Positions 1-6,000 of a stretch of DNA of 6,000 bases are shown in pieces. A program made the translations under genes and the position numbers. A model generated the notes under the pieces. It searched no databases. It was not told the origin of the DNA and saw nothing but the letters and a program-made list of their open reading frames with translations. Source of the stretch: an uncultured Oscillospiraceae bacterium (GTDB lineage: Bacteria > Bacillota > Clostridia > Oscillospirales > Oscillospiraceae); contig CAKUHW010000068.1 in assembly GCA_934659415.1 (NCBI GenBank), forward strand, positions 1-6,000. The letters are read 5' to 3'. Every line of letters begins with the position of its first letter. Position 1 is the first letter of the stretch.

Positions 1-480
1 CTGGTGATCACGCTGCTGTCCACGGCGGACGTGGTAGGCGTAAAACTTTTTAAGCACGGCATCACCAATGCGACGGATATCGTCACCTATCTGAATATCC
101 CGGTGGTATTTCTCTCCGCTGCCTTTGTGCAGCTGGAGCGGGGCCATACCCATATAGACCTGATCTATACCCATTTTCCAAAGGCCTGGCAGAAAGCGGT
201 CCATACGGTGGGCAGTCTGCTGGGACTGCTGGTCTCCGGGTTTATCGGCTGCCGCGCGGTGGTGTCCACGGTCCAGAAGTATTCCACGGTGGCAAAAAGC
301 TCCTCGGCGGCTTCCGCCTTTGTGGTCTGGCCCTTTGCCGCAATGATTGCACTGGGGTTCTTCCTGCTGGCGCTGGCATTTTTCTGGAGCCTTATCCGGG
401 AGTTCCTTCTGCCGCCGCGCGCGGGCTTTGACCCCGCCGCCATGGCTGAGAACGGCCCGGGAGAGGAGGAAAAGCGATGA
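1..480 (+). CDS. TRAP transporter small permease subunit (DctQ family), 5'-truncated by window edge
   Basis: This is the small membrane subunit of a tripartite ATP-independent periplasmic (TRAP) transporter, which pairs with the large DctM subunit and contributes to docking of the solute-binding protein. The frame is open from base 1 to the TGA at 478-480, and about 159 residues are visible. A GTG at base 4 is an unlikely start, because DctQ proteins normally have a first membrane helix and short N-terminus before this point, so the true start is probably upstream of the window. Visible hydrophobic helices lie near residues 27-42, 63-84 and 102-130 (counted from base 4), with the usual charged stretch after the second helix (LERGHTHIDLI). 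The tail is hydrophilic and acidic (GPGEEEKR). The stop overlaps the start of the next gene (ATGA), a typical dctQM arrangement. The family call rests on hydropathy, motif style and the adjacent DctM; DctQ sequences are poorly conserved. Confidence 0.85.
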   Translation: MVITLLSTADVVGVKLFKHGITNATDIVTYLNIPVVFLSAAFVQLERGHTHIDLIYTHFPKAWQKAVHTVGSLLGLLVSGFIGCRAVVSTVQKYSTVAKSSSAASAFVVWPFAAMIALGFFLLALAFFWSLIREFLLPPRAGFDPAAMAENGPGEEEKR

Positions 481-1790
481 CCACAGAAATGATAATCGGC
501 CTGGCGGTGTTTGCCGCCATGATCCTGCTGGTCCTGCTGGGCGTGCCCATCTTTGTGGCCATGCTGGCCGGTTCGTTTGTAGGCTTCTGGCTGATCGGCG
601 GCTTCCGCATGGTGGTGACGCAGTTTACCACTGCGCCCTTCTCCCTGGGGGCCAACTATACTTACGCGGTGCTGCCGCTGTTCATGCTGGTGGGATCGCT
701 GGCAGGGATCACAGGCATTGCACAGGGCGCCTTTGATGCAATGCACAAGTGGCTCGGCCGGGTCCGGGGCGGACTGCTGTACACCGTGGTGTGCGCCAAC
801 GCCCTGTTCGGCGCCTGTTCGGGGATCTCCGTGGCGGGCAATGTGGTGTTCGGGCGGCTGGCCGTTCCCGAGCTGGAGCGGCAGGGATATGACCGCAGCC
901 TCTCTTACGGCACCGTTACGGGTGCGGGAGTGCTGTCCTCCCTGATCCCGCCCAGTATTCCCATCATCATGTGGTGCCTGATCACCAATATGTCCATCGG
1001 GAACACGCTGATGTACGGTCTCAGCGCGGGACTGCTGATGGTGGTGCTGCTCTGCCTGTTTATCTTTGTCTATTCCCTGGTCCGTCCGGGCAAGGTGCCC
1101 AACACCAAGGACATTCCGAAGGTCCCGTTCCTGGAAAAGGTCAAGGCCACCCGGCACATCATTCCCATCCTGCTGGTGTTCGCGCTGATCATCGGCGGCG
1201 CCGTGTGGGGATGGTTCGCCTCCACGGTGGGCGGTGCCATCGCCGTGTTTGCCCTGCTGATCTTCGCGCTGATCAAGCGGGTGCCGCTGAAGCAGATCGG
1301 CCACTGCATCTGGGATGCGGCGGTCATGAATGCCGGTATGTTCCCCATCATCATGGCCGGCACTATCTTCAGCCGCTTCATCGCGCTCACCGGGTTGGCG
1401 GACGGCGTGGCCGATCTGATCGCGGGCGCGAGCCTGCCGCGGATGCTGGTGTTCACCCTGGTGATCGTGTTCTACCTGATCTGCGGCTGTGTGATGGATA
1501 TCCCGTCGATCATCATTATCACAGTCCCCGTGATCTTCCCCATGCTGACCGGGCTTGGCTTCAATGAGTACGTTCTGTGCATCATGCTGGTGTTCATGTG
1601 CGATGTGGCCGGCATGACTCCGCCCATCGGCATGAACGTCTTTGCGGTGTCCAACGCGCTGCGGGTGCGGCCGATGGATATTTTCAAGGGGTGCGTACCC
1701 TTCTTTGTTCTGGATATCGTCTGCGTCTATATCATGGCAATTTTCCCGGACCTGGTCCACTTTATCCCACGGCTGCTTGGGATCCAATAA
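477..1790 (+). CDS. TRAP transporter large permease subunit (DctM family)
   Basis: This 437-residue protein is the ion-coupled translocating subunit of a TRAP transporter, in the cytoplasmic membrane. Its length is typical of DctM (about 425-440). Family signatures are clear: an N-terminal hydrophobic hairpin with LLGVPIFVAMLAGS, the glycine/serine-rich SGISVAGNVVFGRLAVPEL near residues 115-133 followed by RQGYD, the re-entrant-loop motif LIPPSIPIIM near 156-165, and the C-terminal counterpart MTPPIGMNVF at 380-389. About 11-12 membrane segments can be traced. The ATG at 477 overlaps the dctQ-like stop and has AGGAGG at 464-469, seven bases upstream, so the start is well supported and coupled translation is likely. 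The binding-protein gene follows after 17 bases. The substrate cannot be told from the permease; known TRAP systems carry mostly C4-dicarboxylates, sialic acid, sugar acids, keto acids and other carboxylates. Confidence 0.95.
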   Translation: MTTEMIIGLAVFAAMILLVLLGVPIFVAMLAGSFVGFWLIGGFRMVVTQFTTAPFSLGANYTYAVLPLFMLVGSLAGITGIAQGAFDAMHKWLGRVRGGLLYTVVCANALFGACSGISVAGNVVFGRLAVPELERQGYDRSLSYGTVTGAGVLSSLIPPSIPIIMWCLITNMSIGNTLMYGLSAGLLMVVLLCLFIFVYSLVRPGKVPNTKDIPKVPFLEKVKATRHIIPILLVFALIIGGAVWGWFASTVGGAIAVFALLIFALIKRVPLKQIGHCIWDAAVMNAGMFPIIMAGTIFSRFIALTGLADGVADLIAGASLPRMLVFTLVIVFYLICGCVMDIPSIIIITVPVIFPMLTGLGFNEYVLCIMLVFMCDVAGMTPPIGMNVFAVSNALRVRPMDIFKGCVPFFVLDIVCVYIMAIFPDLVHFIPRLLGIQ

Positions 1791-1794
1791 TTTG

Positions 1795-1800
1795 AGGAGG
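1795..1800 (+). promoter_or_regulatory. Strong ribosome binding site for the DctP-like gene
   Basis: AGGAGG is a full match to the anti-Shine-Dalgarno core and sits seven bases before the ATG at 1808. It fixes that start, which also begins a textbook lipoprotein signal peptide. Such a strong site suits a binding protein made in excess over its membrane partners. Confidence 0.8.
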
Positions 1801-1807
1801 AATTGAA

Positions 1808-2575
1808 ATGAAAAAAGCGCTTGCACTGCTCCTGTCCCTTGTGATGGTCCTTGCCCTGCTGACTGCCTGCGGCGGCTCCGGCAGTCAGAACTCTCCCGCG
1901 CCCAGCCCGGCCGCTTCGGACGGACCGACTGCCTCGCCCTCGGATGAAACGCCGCAGGGCCCGGCTTATGACAAGGTCAAGCTCATGTTCGCCACCACCT
2001 ATAACGAGGGCGAGACCAGCGGCCAGGCTATCTCCTATTTTACAAACTACATTACGGAAAAGTCCGGCGGCGCGGTCACGTTTGACATCAAGTGGGGCGG
2101 CACCGTGGCCGGGACCGGAGAAGAGCTGAGCTTCCTTCAGTCCGGCGCCTTTGACATGAGCGTGCTGGGACAGTCCCAGTACAGTGACGTGTTCCCCCTG
2201 CTGAACTTCCCCGGACAGACCAACGGAAGCCAGCAGAAGTGCATGGAGTATTTCACCTATATCTTCCGGGAAAATCCGGAGACCTCCGCGATGCTTCAGG
2301 CTGAGATCGAGAAGCAGGGCGTGAAGATGCTCGGCTTTATGGCCAACGGCGGCAACGCATTCGCGGCCAAGAAGGCGATGGCGACCCTGGACGAGCTCAA
2401 TGACTACCGGCTGGGCGTCGGCATGAACCACTCCGCCTATGAGTCTCTGGGCTTTGTTGTCCAGGCGATGATGCCCTGGGACGGCTATGACAGCCTTTCC
2501 AAGGGTATCGTGGATGTGGCCTTTATGTCCATGGGTCCCATGGTCGCCTTGAAATGGCATGAGGTGGCGCCCTAG
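1808..2575 (+). CDS. N-terminal fragment of the DctP-like binding lipoprotein (255 codons)
   Basis: This is the part of the broken binding-protein gene that would be translated from the strong ribosome binding site. It carries the signal peptide, linker and roughly the first three quarters of the DctP domain. In the usual position of the GLKLRVP-type motif it reads NDYRLGVG (residues 198-205), so the arginine that normally pairs with a substrate carboxylate appears to be glycine (G203), with the nearest arginine two residues earlier (R201). The following motif, usually VDGxxNP, reads VDVAFMS. The fragment ends at TAG after P255. If made, it would be exported and lipidated but lack the last strands and C-terminal helices, so it is probably unstable. 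It overlaps the first bases of the downstream frame. Confidence 0.7.
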   Translation: MKKALALLLSLVMVLALLTACGGSGSQNSPAPSPAASDGPTASPSDETPQGPAYDKVKLMFATTYNEGETSGQAISYFTNYITEKSGGAVTFDIKWGGTVAGTGEELSFLQSGAFDMSVLGQSQYSDVFPLLNFPGQTNGSQQKCMEYFTYIFRENPETSAMLQAEIEKQGVKMLGFMANGGNAFAAKKAMATLDELNDYRLGVGMNHSAYESLGFVVQAMMPWDGYDSLSKGIVDVAFMSMGPMVALKWHEVAP

Positions 2576-2879
2576 CCTTGAGCGCTGGAACAGCCTGAAT
2601 GCGGATACGCAGGCGCTCTTCCAGGAGGCCATGGACGCCACTGCGGAGTACACCGTTCAGCTGATGGCAGACCAGGAGGCTGCCGTGGCGGACGCGCTGA
2701 AGGCTGCCGGCGGAGAACTGCTCTACCTGAATGACGCGGACTCCGCCGCGCTGGCCGAAGCTCTGTTCCGGGTGGCCGTGACAGACTGCCGCGCGCTGGC
2801 CAAAAACGCAGGCTGTGAGGCGGATATGGAGACCATGCTGCAGGCGTGCGCCGATTATCTGAATCTGCCGCTGAACTAA
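2559..2879 (+). CDS. C-terminal fragment of the DctP-like binding protein, out of frame with the N-terminal part
   Basis: About 100 residues from roughly 2574 match the helical C-terminus of DctP proteins: a W-x-x-L-x-x-x-x-Q segment followed by amphipathic helices (EAMDATAEYTVQLMADQEAA, then LYLNDADSAALAEALF), ending with YLNLPLN. The first ATG in this frame (2559) lies in sequence that codes for the N-terminal part in the other frame, and I see no good ribosome binding site before it, so independent translation is doubtful. The fragment has no signal peptide and no ligand-binding cleft of its own. It is best read as the tail of the interrupted gene rather than as a separate gene. Confidence 0.55.
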   Translation: MRWRPSLERWNSLNADTQALFQEAMDATAEYTVQLMADQEAAVADALKAAGGELLYLNDADSAALAEALFRVAVTDCRALAKNAGCEADMETMLQACADYLNLPLN

Positions 2880-2908
2880 TACTTGATCTGCCGCGCAATT
2901 AAAAATTT

Positions 2909-2914
2909 GGGAGG
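2909..2914 (+). promoter_or_regulatory. Ribosome binding site that fixes the start at 2922
   Basis: GGGAGG lies seven bases before the ATG at 2922. The same frame is also open further upstream to a TTG at 2883, but that codon lies only four bases after the preceding stop, has no comparable site, and would add 13 residues without resemblance to the family. The ATG at 2922 is therefore preferred. Confidence 0.75.
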
Positions 2915-2921
2915 CGCTTTG

Positions 2922-3851
2922 ATGAAAGAATTGATCAAGACGCTGTTAGATTCCATGGCCGCGCACGATGCGTCGATGCTGCCGATGGCGGAACGCTACA
3001 GCGCAACGGAAAACGGCATCCCCGCGGCGGTTCGCCACATGACCTGCTGGCGCACCATCACTGGGATCAACTGCGTCGCCCACCAGGTGATCGACCATGT
3101 GGCGGGGCAGTTTGTGGTGGTAGCCCAGGTGGACGAGGGCGGCATGCCCATGCTGATGTCGGCCAGGGCAAAGGTGGAGCAGAATAAAATTACCGAGCTG
3201 GAGGTATACCTGCTCCGCTCACGGGCTGAGTCTGGCTTTTGGTACGCCCCGCAGGATCTGACGAACCTTCCGTCCGGCTGGGATACGCCCATCCCAGAGG
3301 GCGGACGGGCCACCCGTGAGGAGCTGACCGCGCTGGCCAAGAGCATTTTTGCCCCCCCGGGCGACAAACCCTATTTCTGTGCCGAAAATACCTTCGGCAT
3401 GGAAAACGGCGGGCCGGTTTATGAGCACATTGATTACATGACGGCCGTCGCCCCCGAGGGGGCCCCTCCCATCGACACGTCCATGGTTCCGGAGAGCGGC
3501 CGGATGGCTATGGCGATGCCTATGCTGTTCCCGGGCCCTGTGGATCCCAACAGCAGGGTTCTGGCAGTCGATGAGGAGCAGGGGATCGCTGTCGCTTTCG
3601 GTATGGTTGACGGGTTTATATCCCCTTACGTCGTATCTGACGAAACCAGCTCCTGCTTTGTCCCCGAGGCAATGGCCGAGAACCACCGCAAGACGCTCAC
3701 CCCGGAGAGGACGGCAGGCAAATCCCTGGTCAACGAGATGCGGGCCACCGCGATGACGACGACGTTGGTGCGGTATCATTCCGGCAAGGTGTGCGGGTAT
3801 CACCAGATCATTGTGTTGAGCAATTACGGAAGCAAATCTCCCTGGAATTGA
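2922..3851 (+). CDS. DUF8021-like / SnoaL-like (NTF2-fold) protein of unknown function
   Basis: This 309-residue protein has no signal peptide or membrane segment and is probably cytoplasmic. Its N-terminal half follows the pattern of DUF8021 and related SnoaL-like domains: an opening helix, AHDASMLPMAERYSATENG (residues 14-32), the W43-R-T segment, GQFVVVAQVDEGGMPMLMSARAKVE (starting at 62) and KITELEVYLLR (89-99). The second half has a further helix (TREELTALAKSIF, 131-143), an ENGG segment (161-164) and SRVLAVDEEQGIAVAFGMVDG (211-231), matching the later part of the same family, where a cone-shaped NTF2-like fold is expected. No catalytic set can be named with confidence; H15/D16 and E30/N31 are the best-conserved-looking polar residues. 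SnoaL-like folds serve as isomerases, cyclases, dehydratases or ligand-binding proteins, so a role in processing a transported substrate is conceivable but is only inferred from its place between two transporters. The family call is from memory of the sequence pattern. Confidence 0.65.
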   Translation: MKELIKTLLDSMAAHDASMLPMAERYSATENGIPAAVRHMTCWRTITGINCVAHQVIDHVAGQFVVVAQVDEGGMPMLMSARAKVEQNKITELEVYLLRSRAESGFWYAPQDLTNLPSGWDTPIPEGGRATREELTALAKSIFAPPGDKPYFCAENTFGMENGGPVYEHIDYMTAVAPEGAPPIDTSMVPESGRMAMAMPMLFPGPVDPNSRVLAVDEEQGIAVAFGMVDGFISPYVVSDETSSCFVPEAMAENHRKTLTPERTAGKSLVNEMRATAMTTTLVRYHSGKVCGYHQIIVLSNYGSKSPWN

Positions 3852-3879
3852 CAAAGATAGAAAAGGAGATGTTGATACT

Positions 3880-5205
3880 ATGACTGCGGCGCTGTCTGTC
3901 ATTGGCATTATTGTCGCGATCGTGTTTATGAGCTGGTCCATTTACAAGAATTTCAATCCCATTCTGGCGGCAATCATCGCCGGCCTGTTCATGATGGTCA
4001 CCAGCGGCATGAATATCGCGGAGACATGGAACGGCGCGATGGAGGGCGTCGGCAAGATGCTCGCGGTCCTGGCGCCGATCATTGTGTTCGGCGGCATTAT
4101 GGGTGTGCTGTACGCCGACTCCGGCGCAGCGGCATCCCTGGGAAAGCTGATTTTGTCCCCAACCCGGAAGATGAGCTCCGACGCGGGGAAGCGGATCGTC
4201 GCAATCACCCTGTTTTTGATCGTGCGTGCGGTCATCGGGCTGTCCGGCATGGACGCCGGTGCGCTGATTGTCCCGTCCGCGGCATTGTGCATCGCGATTT
4301 TTGCCGAATTGAATATCCCGGTCAAGTATATCCCCGCAGTGTCCATCATCGGAGGCACACTGGGGAACGTGGTTCCCGCCGCACCGAGCACCATCAATGT
4401 TATGTGTGAAATGGCCATTCCGGGGTTTTCCTCCAGCGGCGGTATACTAATCCGCGTTATTCTCGTCATTCTGCTGATTGTTGGGACGGTGGCCATCCTG
4501 AACCTCAATATCGCCAAGGATGTGGCCAACGGTGAGGGGTACACGGAAGGTAAGCTCGGGACGCCCGATTTCAGTGACGATGTCAAGCGCCCGCACTGGA
4601 TCCTGACGCTGCTCCCCATTATCGGCGTTTATATTACGTATAATTTTATCCCGGGCTTTGAGGCGTGGTCGTCCCTGCTGGTGGGCACGATTCTTTCCAT
4701 TGTCCTGTTTGCCCCGTACCTGCCCACGGATGAAAACAGTTCCAAGATCAAGTCGCTCCTGCGTGCGATGGACAGGGGCTCTGTCGTCATCCCGCTGCAG
4801 TTTATGGTGGTGATGTTCGCCTCCAACGTGATGTCCCTGACGCCGGGCATGACGGCCATCACCAACGGCCTGGTCTCCATTGCGATCCCGGCGGCGTTTG
4901 CACTGCTGATTCTTGCCGTCATCCTGATGGGGCTTGGCGGATCCGTCTCCGTGATCGCCGTGGGGGCGATGTGCTCCGCCACCTTCATCCCCATGGGTCT
5001 GACGCCGCTGGCCTGCGGTATTATCACGATCTGGGCTTCCACCGTTTTGGACACGCTGCCCATCAACAACTCCATCTTCCTGACCTGCCAGATGGTGGGT
5101 ACAGATATGAAACATGGTTATCCACCGGTGTTCCGGGTGTCCGTCCTTTTGACCGCCGTCCTCGCCATTCTGGCCACATTGGCGGCGGTAGCAGGCCTTA
5201 TTTAA
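3880..5205 (+). CDS. GntP-family permease (gluconate / hydroxy-acid:H+ symporter type)
   Basis: This 441-residue polytopic membrane protein has about 12 hydrophobic segments and the usual length of GntP carriers (about 440-460), which import gluconate, related sugar acids or 3-hydroxybutyrate with protons. Supporting patterns include an N-terminal helix followed by NPILAAIIAGLFMMVTSGMN, GGIMGVLYADSGAAASLGKLI near 66-86, the segment NIPVKYIPAVSIIGGTLGNVVPAAPSTIN near residues 145-173 (aligned with the family's proline-rich PGTPxIQN motif), and the late helices around GLGGSVSVIAVGAM and LDTLPINNSIFL. The ATG at 3880 has AGGAG at 3864-3868, a slightly long 11-base spacing. It starts 28 bases after the preceding gene, suggesting cotranscription. 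Unlike TRAP systems it needs no binding protein, so it could work alone even if the upstream TRAP system is dead. DcuC- or CitMHS-type carriers are less likely alternatives within the same ion transporter superfamily. Confidence 0.82.
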   Translation: MTAALSVIGIIVAIVFMSWSIYKNFNPILAAIIAGLFMMVTSGMNIAETWNGAMEGVGKMLAVLAPIIVFGGIMGVLYADSGAAASLGKLILSPTRKMSSDAGKRIVAITLFLIVRAVIGLSGMDAGALIVPSAALCIAIFAELNIPVKYIPAVSIIGGTLGNVVPAAPSTINVMCEMAIPGFSSSGGILIRVILVILLIVGTVAILNLNIAKDVANGEGYTEGKLGTPDFSDDVKRPHWILTLLPIIGVYITYNFIPGFEAWSSLLVGTILSIVLFAPYLPTDENSSKIKSLLRAMDRGSVVIPLQFMVVMFASNVMSLTPGMTAITNGLVSIAIPAAFALLILAVILMGLGGSVSVIAVGAMCSATFIPMGLTPLACGIITIWASTVLDTLPINNSIFLTCQMVGTDMKHGYPPVFRVSVLLTAVLAILATLAAVAGLI

Positions 5206-5285
5206 ATTGAGGAAGCGCTAGTTAAATGCAGGATAGGATTGTGTATCGCAAACTGACAACTAATCAAGGATTGGAGTGGATTCCG
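5206..5285 (+). other. 80-base intergenic gap, largest in the window, with weak operator-like sequences
   Basis: This gap separates the permease from the dehydrogenase. It holds GGAG at 5273-5276, nine bases before the ATG at 5286, an AGCGCT palindrome at 5214-5219 set in a partial match to the Gram-positive catabolite-responsive (cre) pattern, and an imperfect inverted repeat TTGTGTATCGCAA at 5239-5251. No stem-loop followed by a T run is visible, so there is no obvious terminator, and no pair of good -35/-10 hexamers at normal spacing was found. The regulatory reading is speculative. Confidence 0.25.
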
Positions 5286-6000
5286 ATGAAAGCAGCGGTA
5301 TTTTACGGCAAGGGCGACATCCGGATCGAGGAGCGGCCTGTGCCCAAGGCGGGGCCGGGCCAGATGGTGGTCAAGATCGACTACTGCGGGGTGTGCGGCA
5401 CCGATATGGAGGCATACCGGCATGAGATCGTCAAGCCGGTGATCGTGCTGGGGCATGAAAATGTGGGCACCGTGTACGAGGTGGGAGAGGGCGTCACCGG
5501 TTTCCGTGTGGGAGACAAGGTCCTGTGCGGACCGCCCTCCTACTGCGCCGAGGGCTGCGCCGCCTGCCGTGCGGGCCGCCCCAATATCTGCGCCCACGGC
5601 TTTCCGCGCACCAACGGCATCGGCGGGCCGGACGGCGGCTACGCGGAGTATATGCTGGTGGGCGATGTGGCCCACACGATGATCATCCCGATCCCGGAGG
5701 GAGTGGACGAGAGGGACGCGGTGCTCTTTGACGTCATCTGCGTATCGCTCCACGCTCTGCGCCGCTCCGGCTTCAAGGTGGGAGACACGGTGGCAGTGTC
5801 CGGCGGCGGCCCCATCGGGTTGGCGGCGGTGCGGATCGCCAAGGCTGCGGGCGCGCGCCGTATCGTGGCCCTGGAGGCCGATGAGAGCAAATTCGCCAAG
5901 CTGCTGGAGTACGGGGCGGACGCCTGCATCAACGTCCGGACCTGCGCCGATCTGGGCGGCGAGGTCCGGCGGCTTCTGGGCAGCCCGGAGGGGGCGGATG
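5286..6000 (+). CDS. Zinc-dependent medium-chain alcohol/polyol dehydrogenase (Tdh/sorbitol-dehydrogenase-like), 3'-truncated by window edge
   Basis: The frame runs from ATG 5286 to the window end (238 codons; the family is about 340-350). It is a soluble NAD(P)-dependent enzyme that oxidises a secondary alcohol. The GroES-like catalytic domain shows the zinc ligands C37 (YCGVCGTD) and H57-E58 (GHE), and a structural-zinc cysteine cluster C87-x3-C91-x2-C94-x7-C102, one residue longer between the first two cysteines than the usual C-x2-C-x2-C-x7-C. The position that is glutamate in sorbitol-dehydrogenase-like enzymes (the E-P-L-A-V-x-L-H-A segment) is aspartate here (D149 in FDVICVSLHAL). The Rossmann motif is SGGGPIGLAA (172-181), and E197 at the end of the second strand suggests NAD rather than NADP. 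The substrate is unknown; next to a GntP carrier, an idonate- or threonine-dehydrogenase-like role is plausible. Confidence 0.9.
   Translation, partial: MKAAVFYGKGDIRIEERPVPKAGPGQMVVKIDYCGVCGTDMEAYRHEIVKPVIVLGHENVGTVYEVGEGVTGFRVGDKVLCGPPSYCAEGCAACRAGRPNICAHGFPRTNGIGGPDGGYAEYMLVGDVAHTMIIPIPEGVDERDAVLFDVICVSLHALRRSGFKVGDTVAVSGGGPIGLAAVRIAKAAGARRIVALEADESKFAKLLEYGADACINVRTCADLGGEVRRLLGSPEGAD

Larger units (their letters stand above)
1808..2879 (+). pseudogene. TRAP transporter solute-binding lipoprotein (DctP family), frame broken near 2570-2576
   Basis: The intact gene would encode the extracytoplasmic binding protein that hands substrate to the DctQM membrane unit just upstream. Residues 1-21 are a lipoprotein signal peptide (MKK, hydrophobic core, lipobox LTAC with C21), followed by a flexible Ser/Pro/Ala/Thr-rich linker to about residue 53 and a DctP-type domain from about residue 54. 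The first frame ends at TAG 2573-2575, just after WHEVAP. Homology continues in another frame from about 2574 (SLERWNSLNADTQ onwards) to TAA 2877-2879. Compared with family members recalled from memory, the segment that should join WHEV to SLERWNSL is about 15-20 residues too short. A single deletion of about 45-60 bases with length 3n+2 would explain both the loss and the frame change. The lost part forms strands of the ligand-binding fold, so neither fragment should be functional. An assembly error is possible. Confidence 0.8.

Noticed and set aside
165..1826. Long 553-codon open frame on the minus strand opposite the TRAP permease genes
   Set aside because: Its translation is rich in His, Gln, Asp, Gly and Arg with no domain pattern, as expected opposite hydrophobic GC-rich membrane-protein codons. 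It covers two clear genes and has no ribosome binding site that I can see.
2559..2576. The two DctP frames as a programmed frameshift
   Set aside because: There is no slippery heptamer, stimulatory Shine-Dalgarno at suitable spacing or following hairpin visible, and a conserved stretch of residues is missing, which slippage would not restore.
1727..2653. 308-codon open frame on the minus strand opposite the binding-protein gene
   Set aside because: It lies opposite a recognisable DctP sequence and its composition is a shadow of it. No family resemblance was seen.
2883..2921. TTG at 2883 as an upstream start for the DUF8021-like gene
   Set aside because: It lacks a proper ribosome binding site, whereas ATG 2922 has GGGAGG seven bases upstream and begins where family resemblance begins.
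3848..3879. Perfect TTGACA (-35 consensus) at 3848-3853 upstream of the GntP gene
   Set aside because: No good -10 hexamer follows at 16-18 bases. The best candidate (GATACT, 3874-3879) is at 20 bases and would start transcription inside the gene, after its ribosome binding site. The hexamer also overlaps the end of the preceding gene, so chance is likely.
5202..5753. 183-codon open frame on the minus strand opposite the dehydrogenase start
   Set aside because: The plus strand carries unmistakable zinc-dehydrogenase motifs here. The minus-strand translation is His/Ala/Arg-rich and featureless.

Overview
The window is a GC-rich stretch from what looks like a Gram-positive anaerobe of the Clostridia. 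This is an inference from the strong AGGAGG-type ribosome binding sites, a substrate-binding lipoprotein with a Ser/Pro/Ala/Thr-rich linker after its lipobox (the style of Oscillospiraceae-like gut bacteria), and high GC in third codon positions. I cannot name the species. All supported genes lie on the + strand, with gaps from a 4-base overlap to 80 bases and no convincing terminator between them. They could form one operon, or two units divided at the 80-base gap at 5206-5285.

Layout: 1-480 is the end of a TRAP transporter small membrane subunit (DctQ type, cut by the window edge). 477-1790 is the complete large membrane subunit (DctM type), translationally coupled to it by an ATGA overlap. 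1808-2879 encodes the matching DctP-type extracytoplasmic solute-binding lipoprotein, but the reading frame is broken near 2570-2576 and about 15-20 residues seem to be missing there, so as written it is a pseudogene (or an assembly error). 2922-3851 encodes a 309-residue soluble protein that resembles the DUF8021 / SnoaL-like (NTF2-fold) proteins of unknown function. 3880-5205 encodes a GntP-family permease (gluconate/hydroxy-acid:H+ symporter type). 5286 to the window end is the first 238 codons of a zinc-dependent medium-chain alcohol/polyol dehydrogenase.

Taken together this looks like an uptake-and-oxidation cluster for a small organic acid or sugar acid: two mechanistically unrelated carriers (TRAP and GntP), one uncharacterised NTF2-like protein between them, and an NAD-dependent dehydrogenase. 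GntP carrier plus medium-chain dehydrogenase recalls the idonate (idnT/idnD) pairing of enterobacteria, but the substrate cannot be read from the sequence. The TRAP binding protein also lacks the arginine that usually clamps a carboxylate ligand. The points most worth a second look are the broken binding-protein gene, that missing arginine, and the DUF8021-like protein between two transporters. I saw no RNA genes, CRISPR arrays, insertion sequences or clear promoters.
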